64,000 nt of DNA, taken from Lunularia cruciata (Eukaryota; Streptophyta; Marchantiopsida; Lunulariales; Lunulariaceae). The notes under the pieces were generated by a model. It did not search any database, had not been told where the DNA came from, and saw only the letters and a list, made by a program, of their open reading frames with translations. A program made the translations under genes and the position numbers. The stretch spans positions 3,596,001-3,660,000 of the forward strand of contig OX419760.1 in assembly GCA_948567375.1 (NCBI GenBank), written 5' to 3'. Below are positions 33,702-45,777 of the stretch, piece by piece; the first letter of the stretch is position 1; each line of letters opens with the position of its first letter.

Positions 33702-36700
33702 TGTGTGGAGCAGCACAAGTGGATGCATCTATAGCAGTGACTAGGAGTGCAGTACGTGCTCTTGAGCCTAAAGGAGCATCAGTGGAGTTGGACCCACAAA
33801 GAGGAGAGGTTGGGAGACAGATTAGACTTCCCCAATCTTTTATGCTATCTGAGGCATTCCAGACGACATCCATGGCTCCTATACGTCCCAGTGCAGGTGT
33901 GGTAGATGGTGATGGAGTGCATGATAGACTACCTGCTAGTCAACCACCTGCTATTGCACAAAATGAGTCTAGCATGATGTTGGGGGCGGCTCAGCTGATT
34001 ATGCGGTGCTCTTTGTTTTCATCCAATGATATATTTACATTGGAAGTTGACCCAACCCAATGTTCCGGTTGGCTACCCTGCTTTGTGAGAGTAGGGATGA
34101 TGCGGTTCCTATTACTAGAGCAGAGGTGGTTGATAATGGATTTGACTTGGTTGAGGAGCATGGGATCCACTCAGCGACCAATGGTTTATGGCAGGCAACA
34201 ACGATTAGATTGGAAGAGTTACCAACTAGACCGGCCTTTGAGAGAGCATTGTTCACACCTGGTGTTGTCCTATTGAATAAACAAAGAAAGATTTTCCATT
34301 TGGTGGGACCTTTAGGGAAGGTCTATACACCAAAAAGAGTCTTATTAGACTTTGGTGCATAGCCTATTATGTTAGGGAAGGCTACAATTGTCAATCTGGA
34401 GTAAAAAAAGACCATTGTGGAGAGGTGTCTATTTTAGATCCAAACATCTCTAGGTGGTGGTTTGACACAGTACATCACACGTGGGAAGCTTGTTGTCCAA
34501 GTTCAGCCTTGTCATCCAATTAATAGCTTGGTGGTGAGAGCTTAGGCTATTACGACCATAGTTGAGTCATATGATGTGCTAGTTGGTGGAGCAGTGCTAT
34601 ACCCCATGGGTTTCAATATTGACTATTGGGAGGAGACAGCCTCCTATAGACCAGATTGGCAGTCCGGTGAGGGATGAATATGTCGCCTACTAGTACACTT
34701 CAATAGTGGTAGTCTTCGCTCACTACATTCCATGACCATGGCAACATTAGTTTAGCTTTTAGTGGTGTTGTTACTTGGCCTAGTGACTTAGTGGAGTGGA
34801 ACACCCATGCAAAAGATACTCTAGTACCAAAGGAGATCACTTGGATTTGGAGTACAAGTGGGATTGTTCCATCCACCTTGGATGTTCCATTGTGGAGTTC
34901 ATAGGAGACATTGCAGCAACATGCAGATTGGTTGGTGTAGTAGGCTTGGAGTGGAGCCTTTGTACCACTAGAGATGAGTGTGAGGATGAGCCTTTAGAGT
35001 TGATTACCTTGACACCTCTAGATACCATACTCATTGCTTGGCAGTATCCAATATAGGGAGTATGTCTATTGGAGTTGTTTGGTGGGATTAACACCGGACT
35101 AGTTGCGGTACTACATGCGGGTATAAGAGTACAAAGGTACTTATATATGGAGAGAGATGAGACTACTAGGCAAGTCTCTCTACATCATGTGGCCTAATTG
35201 GCCTATCAATATGCCGAGTTATTATTGATGTCAGTGGTCAAGGGTTACCAGAAGACCCTACCAGAAGATATTTCCTTAATGGGGGCGCATGATCTGGAGA
35301 GACATGGGACTATTCACTTGGTGATTACTAGATGGCCATGTTAGGGATATACACATGCTAGACAAGGTTTGGGTCTTCAAGATCCCCGTTCTGGTGTGTT
35401 TTTGGGAGATGATATGGATACTACAACATCTCCAGGTTCATCAATCTGTTTTTCTAGCTTACATTTTGGAGAACGTTCCTTTGATGGGTGATTCTTGCAA
35501 TAGAGCGGCGGTGAGTACACATCAAGTCCATTCTTGGATGGGACCTGCTATATTTTTAGATGCAGCCAGAGTAGTATCACGAGCTCATTGTCTTCATCTT
35601 TGATGGATGAACCTCCTACCTAGAGAATTTTTACATCATGCTTATGATGGGATTCAATGACCTGACCACATCCTTGTTGATGACATCTTAGATGTTGGGC
35701 ATCAATCTCAGACGGTGGTAGTGGCTGATAGGTCACCTATGGTAGTGGTGAACCTATTGGATAGCCTTTAGCCGCATTTCCTACATTCATGAGTTTCCCA
35801 AGCTCTCATGCTTTTTGAGAGAGAGGACTTGGACTTATTTGGGACTCACAATTACAGCAATTGGTGGAGCCCAATGCCAATAAGAGAGAGAATGCAATGG
35901 GTTTTTGTACCGATATTACCGTTGTTCCAGCAATGTCAAAGGCATCTTGGCATTAGGTGTTAGGTCAGGCTATGGACTTGAATTGTTTGACCTGGATTGT
36001 GAGCCTTGGCTTGGTAGAGCAGCATAGGATGTGCTTGATAGGCATCACCACTTGGACATTTGTGAGCTTTGTGCCTACCGAGAGAATTTAGGCATATGTT
36101 AGGAGCAATGAACCAAGTGGACATGGTATTCTTGGGACGTAGCCAATGGGTACTAAGGAGAGTGGTCTACTTGGATTCCATCAAAGTGAGCGTGGTCTAC
36201 TTGGATTACACCCTTGGTCTACTTGAGATGCAGCTAGAGGATGTATAGAGCTTGTAACCAGATCAGAGGGAGTTTTTCACACAAAGGTTGGGACCTCTAG
36301 TAGTCAAAGGCATCACATTATTGCTCCCAAGGGGCTAGTGTAGCAAACATTCAACACGTCTTCCACTCCTACTATAGTTACAAAGGATACTTGGGAGCCA
36401 GATCTTGGACCCAAGCTTATAAGAGAAGAAAAATGGAGGGTTTGGAGGTTCTTGAGGAGCTACATAAGTTGTTTTGTCTTCAATATGAAGGCTTTGGGTG
36501 CTCTAAAGGACCTAGTATTCAGATTGAGCTGACTAATGATACACTAGTTTTTTGACGTCTTTATAGTGATATGGAGAGGACATTGATTCGGAGCCGGAGT
36601 AGTGACCTTTTTGAGGCTAGTTTGGTGGAGATTTCACATGAAGAGTATGCATAAACAACAATGATGCCAGCCAAGAAAGATATGCATGGCAACTACATAG

Positions 36701-39316
36701 ATAAGCGGATGTGTGGAGATTACCGTCCTATCAATAAACAAACTAAGGTTGATCGGTATTCCATGCCTACATTGGAGGAGATTTTTGATACAATTGGGCA
36801 TGCAAAGGTCTTCAATACTTTGGATCTTTGAGCAAGATATCATCAATTGCCAATCAAGGAGGAGGATAAGTCCAAGACAACATTTTGGGCTATTGATCCT
36901 CCCGGTACGGATGTGTTATATCAATGGAGGTTCTTGCCATTTGGGTTGAAGAATGCTCTTGTTGAGTTCCAAAGGATCATGGATAGGATCTTAGCTGGAT
37001 TGGATTTTGCTTGGTGCTAGATTGATGACATTTTGGTCTATAGCACTACTGTGGAGGAGCATGAGAGATAATTGTTGGAGGTGTTTGAGCGGTTGAGATC
37101 TCATGGACTCAAATTACATCTTGGGAAGTGTAGGTTCTTCCATGAGCAAGTTGAGTATTTGGGTCACACTATCTACCCTAGAGGACTTGGTGTGTAACAA
37201 ACCAAGGTGAAGGCTATTGCACATATTCCTTGGCCTACAAATGTGAGTAGAGTGCAAGCATTCATTGGGTTGGTGAACTTCTATCGCCGCTATGTTAGAG
37301 GATTCAGTGCCATTGCTAAGGCCTTGATGAAGTTGACCAAGCTTACACAGGTGTGGTATTGGAGAGATGAGCAAGAGAGAGCTTTTGTAGAGCTCAAGGG
37401 GAGGTTGACATCTACTCCTATTTTGAGGAGATTGATCAGAGGATGACCATTTCAGGTTCATATTGATTGGACTATGTTGGGGCTTGGAGTGGTGCTCACC
37501 CAACATGATGATGAGGGGAAGGATTTTGTGGTGGCCTATGCTAGTCGCTCCAACAATTCAATGGAGGCAAATTATAGTTCATATGAGGGAGAGTGCTTGG
37601 TAGCAGTTTGGGCAGCAGCACATTCTTGATTTTACCTATTTGGTAACCACTTCACTCTCATCATCGATCATTAGCCTCTAAAGTGGTTGATGGAGTCCGA
37701 CAAGCTTTTAGGGAAGCTAGCACAATGGGATCTGATTTTACAAGAGTATGATTTCACGGTTGTTCACAGACCTAGAATGGTGAACCGTGATGCAGATGGG
37801 TTGAGTAGAAGCCCATGTCCTAGCTAGTAGGATCAGACCAGGGCACATTGGCATGGTGAGACAAATGAGGAGATGGTACTAGGTTGGCATGCATTGGCCT
37901 TTTTGTGTATATTTTTTGAGGCTTTGGTGGTATCTCTCTCAGTGCATATAGGAGGAGTTATTGAGGTCATAGATCCAAAGAGTGAAGTATTGGTACAATT
38001 CAGCAAGACATTCATGGTGATGTCTTAGTGATGGACTATCTTTGCAATTTTGTTGTGGGTGGCACAATTGGGGCCAAGGAGAGAGATAGTGTCCTTCAGC
38101 GAGCCAGACAATTCAACTTGGAGGGCAAATACCTTTTGCAGGTATGGGAGGATGGTGGAGTGTGAGTAGTACCACTTCCAGCTTAGAGACCACAGTTCGT
38201 CCGTCATGCTCATGAGGAGTTAGGACATTTTGGAGTAAAGCGTACATATAGCTTACTCTAGAGTCATTATTGGTGGTGTGGTATGCAGACCAAGGTACAA
38301 CAATTTGTTGCCAGATGTGTGGTTTGTGACCAAGTTAGAGCATTATTCAATGCTCCTTCACCATAGTTACACCCATTACCTATCATGGGATTGGATTACC
38401 GTTGGAGTTTGGACTTCATTGGACTTCATTGGACCTTTACCGCTGACTGTGAGACATCATCGGTATGTTTGGTGATGGTGGAACACTTCTCCAAGTGGAT
38501 TGAGTTGGTGACACTTCTTGACAATTCTAGTGAAGGGATAGCTTACTCATTCCTAGATCAAGTTCTTAGTCATTTTGGTGCACCAACTGAGGTTTTGACT
38601 TATCAAGGTATAGAGTTCTTGGGGGAGTTTCAGGTCTTGGGTGATAAGGCTTTGATTGATCATTGTACTACATCCCAAGATCACCCTGAGGCAGATGGCT
38701 TAGCAGAGAGAGTGGTTCAGATGATGAAGAGAAGATTGCAAAAGTATGGTTTGTAGAGAGGCCATTTGGGAGATTGGGATCCCAATTACCTTGGTTGGCC
38801 ATGGGCTATTGGTTCATCTAGCAAGCCTCCTTAGCATCCTTCTCTACTTACTTCCTACTCTATGGACACAATCAAGATTTACCTATAGCCATTCATCAAG
38901 ATGTTACTATAGTTTTGGACTTTGATGATCCAGATGTATGGATGAGCGCATCTTCTCAACAAGCATAGATCTTTTGGAGAGTGATGTTGATGGCTTTTGG
39001 GAACTTGGAGATTGCTTAGTATATAGATACCTTACACTATGCTACCATTTGGGGAGGAGGTTATAGACCCTCAATCCGTCAATTTCATCCAGGGGACTAT
39101 GTATATCTATAGTAGATAGCACCAACGACACTTGATTTTTTGACAAGCCGTACTATTGTGAGAGTGCATGAGGTTTTGCCATATGGAGTCCTTGTGTTAG
39201 AAGTACATGATGGTGTTGTTTGGAAGGATCATGTGCACAATTGTGCACCATGCCACCTCCCAAACATTGATAGTATCATGGACCCAAGCTTGGCACTTGT
39301 ACGTGCAGGCTTGAGG
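33702..39316 (+). pseudogene. Gypsy B pol: protease, RT, RNase H, integrase
   Basis: Plus strand polyprotein remnant. The protease region is near 34250-34400, with LLDFGA where gypsy proteases have LDTGA-type motifs. The reverse transcriptase at about 36640-37250 has DYRPINKQT and PFGLKNA, and an active-site block reading C-stop-IDDILVYS (37010-37045, a TAG in place of a Tyr codon). RNase H is at about 37440-37800 (VVAYASRS, FTVVHRPRMVNRDADGLSR). Integrase is at about 38180-38760, with the zinc-binding HAHEELGHFG and CVVCDQV, the catalytic region SLDFIGP and ADGLAERVVQ. The middle catalytic Asp is replaced (TYQG for TDQG). Stops are scattered throughout. The tail after the integrase carries VHNCAPCHLPNID (about 39230-39270) followed by a PHD finger. 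Its 3' LTR is at 39626. Confidence 0.87.
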
Positions 39317-39451
39317 TGTATGTTATGTGGCTATTTTGGTGGAGCTACTACTATGTTAGTGTGTGATAGCTATTCGAGAGGATGACATATGGCATGTATG
39401 ACTCCTTCCCTCATGGTGGTTCCTCAAGGATAGTGGTTATGTCCTAGATGT
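39317..39451 (+). pseudogene. PHD-finger module at the C-terminus of the gypsy B integrase
   Basis: In frame with the integrase tail: Cys (39317), x2, Cys (39326), x11, Cys (39362), x2, Tyr in place of Cys (39371), then a stop in place of Trp (39383), then His-x2-Cys (HMAC), then VVPQG and W-L-C-P-R-C near 39431-39451. The pattern CDSYSRG followed by HMAC and WLCPRC is that of C4HC3 PHD fingers, CDxCxxGWHxxC and WxCPxC, with three damaged positions. The second copy on the minus strand (62978-63114) keeps LVCDSYLRGWHM, which supports the reading. PHD fingers bind histone H3 tails, so it could serve as a targeting module in place of the chromodomain found in gypsy A and C. Confidence 0.75.
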
Positions 39452-39625
39452 ACTTAACCTATAGCTAGTTCATTCTTTATATGGTATAGATTGCAGTCAG
39501 GCGACTAACAATGGAGCTCCATAGCACCCGACCTTCTGATCTTTGCCCATCATAGGGTATACCATATACTTAGAGTAGATGGCTATCTGGAATAAGAGGG
39601 ACCTAACCACCAACTAGGGGGCAAT
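39452..39625 (+). other. Gypsy B 3' untranslated spacer and polypurine tract
   Basis: Ends in CTAGGGGGCAAT immediately before the LTR start, the likely plus-strand priming site. The minus copy has the matching GGGAGGCAAT. Confidence 0.55.
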
Positions 39626-40295
39626 TGTGGCACTTAAGAGTCTATGTATGACTTATGTGTGAGTTGTGCTTCTATTGTGTATGATGTTATCAACAATGTA
39701 TGTTGTGTAGCAATGTATATACGCACGACAATTGTCACCCCATTTGTAGTGTCACATCTAGATTGCTTGGATCTCTTTCCCACTAAAGTTGCAGTGATAG
39801 TAGTTACAGGTATTTCAGCAATTTCCCATAGACTACTTTCCAATGGTCAGATTTTATGTTTGGGGTATTGACTTCACGGTGAGGCCCACCGTCACTTTGC
39901 ACCATTCACACCATTGAGTGTGCCATCAATAGGACCATTAGGGTTTCAGACCTAGCTCAAGTCCAAGTATACTTTCAAAGTGCATCTCTTGAGAGCTCAC
40001 TTCTTTGATGTTGAGCCTTCAAGTTCTTGGCTATGGTGGACAGAGGCCGGTGAGCGTCACCTAGATTCTCTTAGCTAGAGTGGGTGTGGCTTGATTGTAA
40101 TCAGTGCCCAGTTGTTGGTAGTTTATAGAGTGACAGATCAAGTGTTGATCTGAGTTGAGGTGATTTTAGAGTTGTAAACAATCTGATTATTGTGGCACTT
40201 TAGAGTCTATGTATGACTTATGTGTGAGTTGTGCTTCTATAGTGTATGATGTTGACAGCGATGTATGTTGTGTAGCAATGTATATATGCATGACA
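39626..40295 (+). repeat. LTR B, 3' LTR of gypsy B, with 105-bp direct repeats at both ends
   Basis: It starts TGTGGCACTTAAGAGTC and ends ATATGCATGACA. The first 105 bp (39626-39730) and the last 105 bp (40191-40295) are near copies of each other: both start TGTGGCACTT, contain CTATGTATGACTTATGTGTG, and end with GACA. The core between them (39731-40190) starts TTGTCACCCC and holds AGGCCGGTGAGCGTCACC. A minus-strand copy with the same arrangement is at 62169-62818. Core-only fragments are at 22739 and 26472. Confidence 0.8.
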
Positions 40296-41837
40296 ACCTC
40301 CCAAATTATCAAAATGGGGATTGCATTATAGAGTAGAGTACTTGAAAAGTCAAAATCTAGAATTTATGTTGTGAGATTTGCAGTTTAACAGACCGGTCAA
40401 TGTTAGAAGAAATATGGAACAACATGTATACAATGTGAGTGAGAGCCAACCTCATTTCATGGACCAAAGACCACTAGCAACAAGTTTTAGGGGAAATTTT
40501 TGCATCATTTGGTCAGATTGACATTGATACTTGTCATGGTAAGCCGAGTAAGGGTATGAAAGCCAAGATAAATAATGCACTTGTAGGAAGGAATTCCACT
40601 GATGGGTATAAACTACAATATCTAAAAGATTCTATTAGACAAGTCATAATAGAATTAATTATAAATTTTTTTTGATCAAAACAAACCTCCTATATGAATC
40701 TCAATCTGGCTTTTTTCTTCCAACATCTATACAAAATGAAACCTATGAGTTGGGGATGGATGGTTTGGGAATGAGTAAAGAAGCTAATGGAGGACATGGA
40801 ATAGCGAGTGGCCATGATTGTAATGCTCTTCTACCTAGGAATGGAATTTTTGACAAATGAGGAGCACAAGAAATTTCCAAGTCACTTATACCATCTAGCC
40901 TACTTTAATGGACACCCTGATGTGGCAAAGGAAATAACCAAGTATCATAATGTGGACAAGGAATATGCTTGTACCAAGAATTTTGGACTTGTCAAATAAT
41001 CATACAACACCATTATGATTAGTAAGAAGGTACATATTACAAAGGCTAAAACCTTGGTCTCCAAGAAACAAAAGAGAAACTAGGTTATTAAAGTTTTTTC
41101 AAGTGAACATGGAAGTGGTAGAGCCAAAAGATAGTTTTGAAATGAGGCCTCTACAACAGATGAAGGTCACTTTGGCTCCAAGAAAGAAAATTCCAAAAAC
41201 AAGAACCAATCAAGCAACAATGACTTGTTTACATGCATCTCATCACAAGATGCCAACAACAAAATATCAAAGGAGGTAGCAAACAATGATATGCAATCAT
41301 CACCAATTCCCAACAAAGCCACAAAGGACAAGGGAAAAGGACCAATGGAAGATGAAAATGAGGCCTCCATTGCTATTCTGAAGAAAGCACTCACTCAAGC
41401 TAGTACCTATCTTTTTCCCAAAACCTTGTCAACCTAAGAGTTCCACTATCAACATCATAGATGTCATTTTTGGGAACACAAATCAAACAAGGATATTTGT
41501 TAGTTGAAGAAACTCAAAAGCAAGAATTAGAACCCAAAAGTTGAAAGAAAAAGATTACACTATGTGCCGCATACAATATGGGGACAAACACATCTATGTA
41601 GCCAACTAGATGACATCAAAGCGTGTTGAAATGGAAAGTCCTCCACACTAAACACCATAAGCATGATTTGTGATACAAAATGATGAACCAAATATAATGG
41701 AAAAAATTAGCCATTATATGAAATATCACAATAATTTGATGGCATGGTTGATGTTTTGTACTTTGTACATGTAATGATACTAACTATGGAACTAGTAGAG
41801 GAGATTGTACTCTTCTACAAAGACACCATAACAAGCC
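40296..41837. other. Decayed unknown element
   Basis: Short plus-strand open frames (40672-40860, 40808-40999, 41225-41437) follow each other in changing frames with biased, low-complexity K/N/E-rich protein sequence, suggesting an old gene or transposon ORF broken by stops and frameshifts. I do not recognise a family. Confidence 0.4.
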
Positions 41838-42360
41838 AATTAAGCTCATAAAGTACGTTCATAACAAAACAAGCATAGCCGCCATAGACAAGGCACTGCT
41901 TTGTATGGAATTGACCAATGCCAACAAACAATTGACAAACGAGATTGCATTGTAGATGTAGAAGGACCAATTGCTTGAGAAATTCCAACATGAAGAACTA
42001 TCATTACAAGAGAAACACAAATTCATCTTATGATGCCTACAAATGAAGGTTGATTTAGTGTAAAATAAGGTTGCTAAACAACAAACTCAACTCAAAGAGC
42101 AGATGAAAGGAATGTATGGCCAGCAACATGATAAACTGGACAAAGATTAAGACTTCAAAACTCAGATTGAGGCTCTTGAGAGGAAGCTCTATATGGGTGA
42201 CCAGCTAACAGCCTTGTCCCTCAAACTACAAAGCCACATGAACTCAAAGTTCAACGAGATATAAACAAATGTCACCAAAAAAGTTGTCGAGTACGAAAAG
42301 GAGCTCTATGAGCTCCTTCAAATCTGCAAGGGCCCGGGCAGTTCATCACAAGTAGCATGA
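41838..42360 (+). pseudogene. Decayed coiled-coil ORF
   Basis: One plus-strand frame reads continuously as protein-like sequence for about 170 codons but holds six or more internal stops, each one base from a Gln, Trp or Arg codon (TAA, TAG, TGA). The encoded stretch is rich in K, E, Q and L with heptad-like spacing (for example QTQLKEQMKG, QIEALERKL and VEYEKELYELL), which suggests a coiled coil. It ends at a TGA just inside the palindrome at 42356-42385. It may be part of the unknown element to its left. Function unknown. Confidence 0.4.
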
Positions 42361-42385
42361 GCTCACGGAGTTCCGTGAGCTCATG
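42356..42385. repeat. Perfect 14-bp inverted repeat
   Basis: CATGAGCTCACGGA and TCCGTGAGCTCATG separated by two bases. It overlaps the stop codon of the decayed coiled-coil ORF. Its perfect symmetry in otherwise decayed DNA is unusual. Confidence 0.7.
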
Positions 42386-43572
42386 TTACAATGACTAAAA
42401 ACCTTAACAATACCTTACAACCCAAGCAATAGAAATGTCTATTATAAGCAACTTATTTTATAGTTGTTTACATATCATTTTTGTTTGTGCCTTGTGGTTC
42501 ATTTTCATCCCATAGTCGATATGTTTTGTACTTGTAAATAGTTTGTAGATCTTAGTGTAAAACAAAATCCAAGTGGATCACTATACAACAAAGGAAGATA
42601 CAACAAAGTTGCTAAAGTGGCAATGCCATGTCAGATGCGCCTACTTGGAGATTAGATTAAGATACGATAAGATAAGAACCTTATTAGTAAGGATTAGATG
42701 TAATTAGACTAATTTTGTAGTAAAAAAAGGAAATACCATCAAGACTATCAAGTCTATGTATGTGTATTTTGCTACTCTCTGTATGAATGTTTGATTACTT
42801 AGTCACTTAGTCATGAGCAAACTTGGAATAGAGGCACAAGTACTAGAGTGAAGGAATCATTTGTATGGAACTAGAAGTGTACCTCTTGGTGCTCTACATA
42901 TGCTAGGAATAATATTGCTATGGACTTTTACAAGCCTAGGTATTGTTAAGTACCATGAATTCAAGACTAAATAGTAGAAGTCATTCTACTCTCTTGTAAA
43001 GTAGTGCCTTCTATGAAAGGTAATACACTATATTACAATTGTAGATGATAGGGAGATATGACCTTTGGAAGAGTTGACTCCAATTTAGTTTGCATGTTTC
43101 ATCCTACTACTTGTGAGACATTGTGATATATGTTTATCTTGTACGACTTTATGTTTGTAACAATGGTAGAACATAGAACAGTCATGAAAATAACAGGTAG
43201 GAATTTGGTCTGGCTAATTGAAGGATAAGCAAAGTCTGAGGCAAAGTGACCTTGTTGTGAATGATCCATCACTCTCAAGAGTTCTCTAGACTACAATTAT
43301 CGTGAAAGTGATTAGTAATCATTTACCATTTTGTAGTATGCAATAACAATGAGACTACCATCTTCTATGAGTGACTTAGCCAAAGAGGTTAAATACAAAG
43401 CAATATTGTTAGCTTTGTGATACTTTTACCTTGTTTTTAGTCATATCCAACTCATAACCTCATGGCATGGCATTGGCTGGTTCTTACTGCAAAATTAGAA
43501 ATTTGAATGACATTGTGTCATTACATATTATTGACAAAAATGGGTATAAAACGCTTTGTTTGAACTCTCTAC
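42386..43572. other. No gene recognised
   Basis: Contains AT-leaning unique-looking sequence. A short open frame at 43467-43811 overlaps the methyltransferase-derived duplicate and is not a gene. Confidence 0.4.
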
Positions 43573-43862
43573 TAAATCAAACTAGGAGCGACTTACACGA
43601 AGTACCCGATTTTAGAATTATACAACTTTCATTAGTAGTTGCTTTTCATATTCAAAATCTAATAAGTCTAGGTCCGGCCGCAATAAATAATTATTTGTAT
43701 TCTCAACGAAAGGCTTACGTTGTGAGATTGACTATTCAAATACAACTCTACATAAGAGTGTGTTTGATTCGAAGAGAACCTGATTGGAAATGGTGCAAAG
43801 GAGACTATTGAAACAAGAAGGAGACCTTAGGCACTAGACATGAGGCTATCTTGGCAAGTTGC
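43573..43862 (-). pseudogene. Displaced duplicate of methyltransferase intron 5 and exon 5
   Basis: This segment aligns with 19961-20262, in the same orientation. Shared blocks include TTCATATTCAAAATCTAATA, GTCCGGCCGCA, GAAGAGAACCTGATTGG and CTTGGCAAGTTGC. It covers the 3' side of intron 5 and nearly all of exon 5 of the methyltransferase gene (NusB domain end). The exon part is interrupted by substitutions and an indel, so it is not coding. Flanks show no neighbouring exons. It is more AT-rich than the source copy. Confidence 0.8.
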
Positions 43863-45777
43863 TTGTTATCATTGAAGTTGAAATTAATGGATTTATATGC
43901 ATACAAAAATAAAATCCATAAATCTCAATTTTCATTATATGTAAATATAATGAATTAATTAAGTTCACTTTATTTATATCTTAAAATATGGATACATTCT
44001 CTTACTCATTTAGAAATGCAATTTTATTTTTCATTTCTTTTACTTATATATAAATAGTATTTTTATTTGTTTAATTTATTATAAAAAATTATTTTAATCC
44101 AATTCTCAATATTTTACATTGGTGTATTTTTTAATATTAAATCTTTTTAACATTAATATAAATATTAATTTTTTACTTGTAAACTTATGTTTATAGTTTC
44201 AAATATATTTAATCTACTAGTTGAGCATTGAGCTCATAAATTAGACTTCACATAATTTTGACATTTATAACACGTATTTAATACATTATTAAAAAAAGTC
44301 ATATATAATATGTGATTTTTCTCTTATTTACTCTTATTTAGTGTTATGAATATTGCATTAACTTATTAATATTATTTAAAAAAGTATCACAACTCTTAGC
44401 CTTTTCTAGATAACATTAAATTAATATATTGATAAAAGATTGACCAAAGTCCACCAAGGCTTATAAATATATGTAGGAAATAACATCAAAACTCATTTCA
44501 ATTTTAAGAAAACCCATATTAGATCTATCTCTTTATGTAGCTATTGAGTTTGTGATTCTCCAACAAGGTTATTTATACCTCTATTGTTTTCTATGACTTC
44601 TATTTATGGTCTTTATGTTTCTCTAATCTTTTGCATCCATCTCTACACATGTTTGAGGACCTTCGAATCTTGCTATAGTTTTAAAGTTTTAGTAATTTAA
44701 ATGACTGTAAAGTTAGATAATAAATAATTATTAAGTTAATTAATTATATATAATTTAAATTGGATTCAATGGCTACTTTAAACAAGAAGAAGTCTCATAG
44801 CTATACTACTAAAACTAATTTTAATGAAAGTAGTTATATATATGCCAGATACTTTTGATTCATACTTTAGTTTACTTTTTGTCATTCACTTTCCCAAAAT
44901 ATTGGAATATTTACAGAATTAAAATATAAGAAGACAGAAATAATTTTCAAAACTTAAGTAAGGAACCTTTGCTAAAATAATAGACCTTAAGGATAATAAT
45001 TGTATATTATTTTAAAGAGTATGTGTTCAATGCATTTCTATAGCTAAATAATTGATATTATTTTATTAAATATCCAATAAAGAAATGAAATTTAGGTTCA
45101 ACTAGTTTAATGTACTTAATATATGATTTTATATTAGGTGTGAAAGATTTTCTAAGGCTTTTTTCTTTACCATCAATTTCAGGAAGATCCTATGACATAT
45201 TTATGATGATATTAAATAAAAGATAAGAAACAAATCATTTCACTCCATGTCTAAATCTAAAGTATCTTTACTCCAACAGACTTGTTTATAGTCTCTATCA
45301 AATTCAAAATGAAATTCAAAATCCAATATTCATCTTGTATGGAGTGCATTCTTTTATGGCTAAGAGTTTAATTATTTATTTGGTATTTTAGAGACAAGGA
45401 GAATTGAAGTTAATAATGGTGATATTATTTCATTAATGTGGAGTGATATTTTTAGTAAACTCAAACTTCAACTATGTTTTCTTTCCCTAAATAAGAGCTA
45501 TTCTACACAATTTTAATGATGCATCAAACCTTTATCTAGCATGCACATTTCTACACTTTTCCTTATATATGACTTCTAGCTTTATTCTTACTCTCCTAGA
45601 CCTAAATTCACTAATATTATAATCATTTATTGTGATCCTTGACATATGCACTTCTTTAGTGATTTTTAGAGAAATAAACAAGAGAGTGAGAGCAAGGAGT
45701 GATGAATGAGAGAGACAAGAGAGGAATTTATGATTCTTTTTAGTGCACATTAGAGAGTAAGAATGCATGTTAATAGA
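43863..45777. other. AT-rich desert
   Basis: Very AT-rich, no credible coding frame. The last ~140 bp (45640-45777), with purine-rich AAGAGAGTGAGAGCAAGG, may be the outer 5' leader of R2-like copy 4. Confidence 0.45.
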
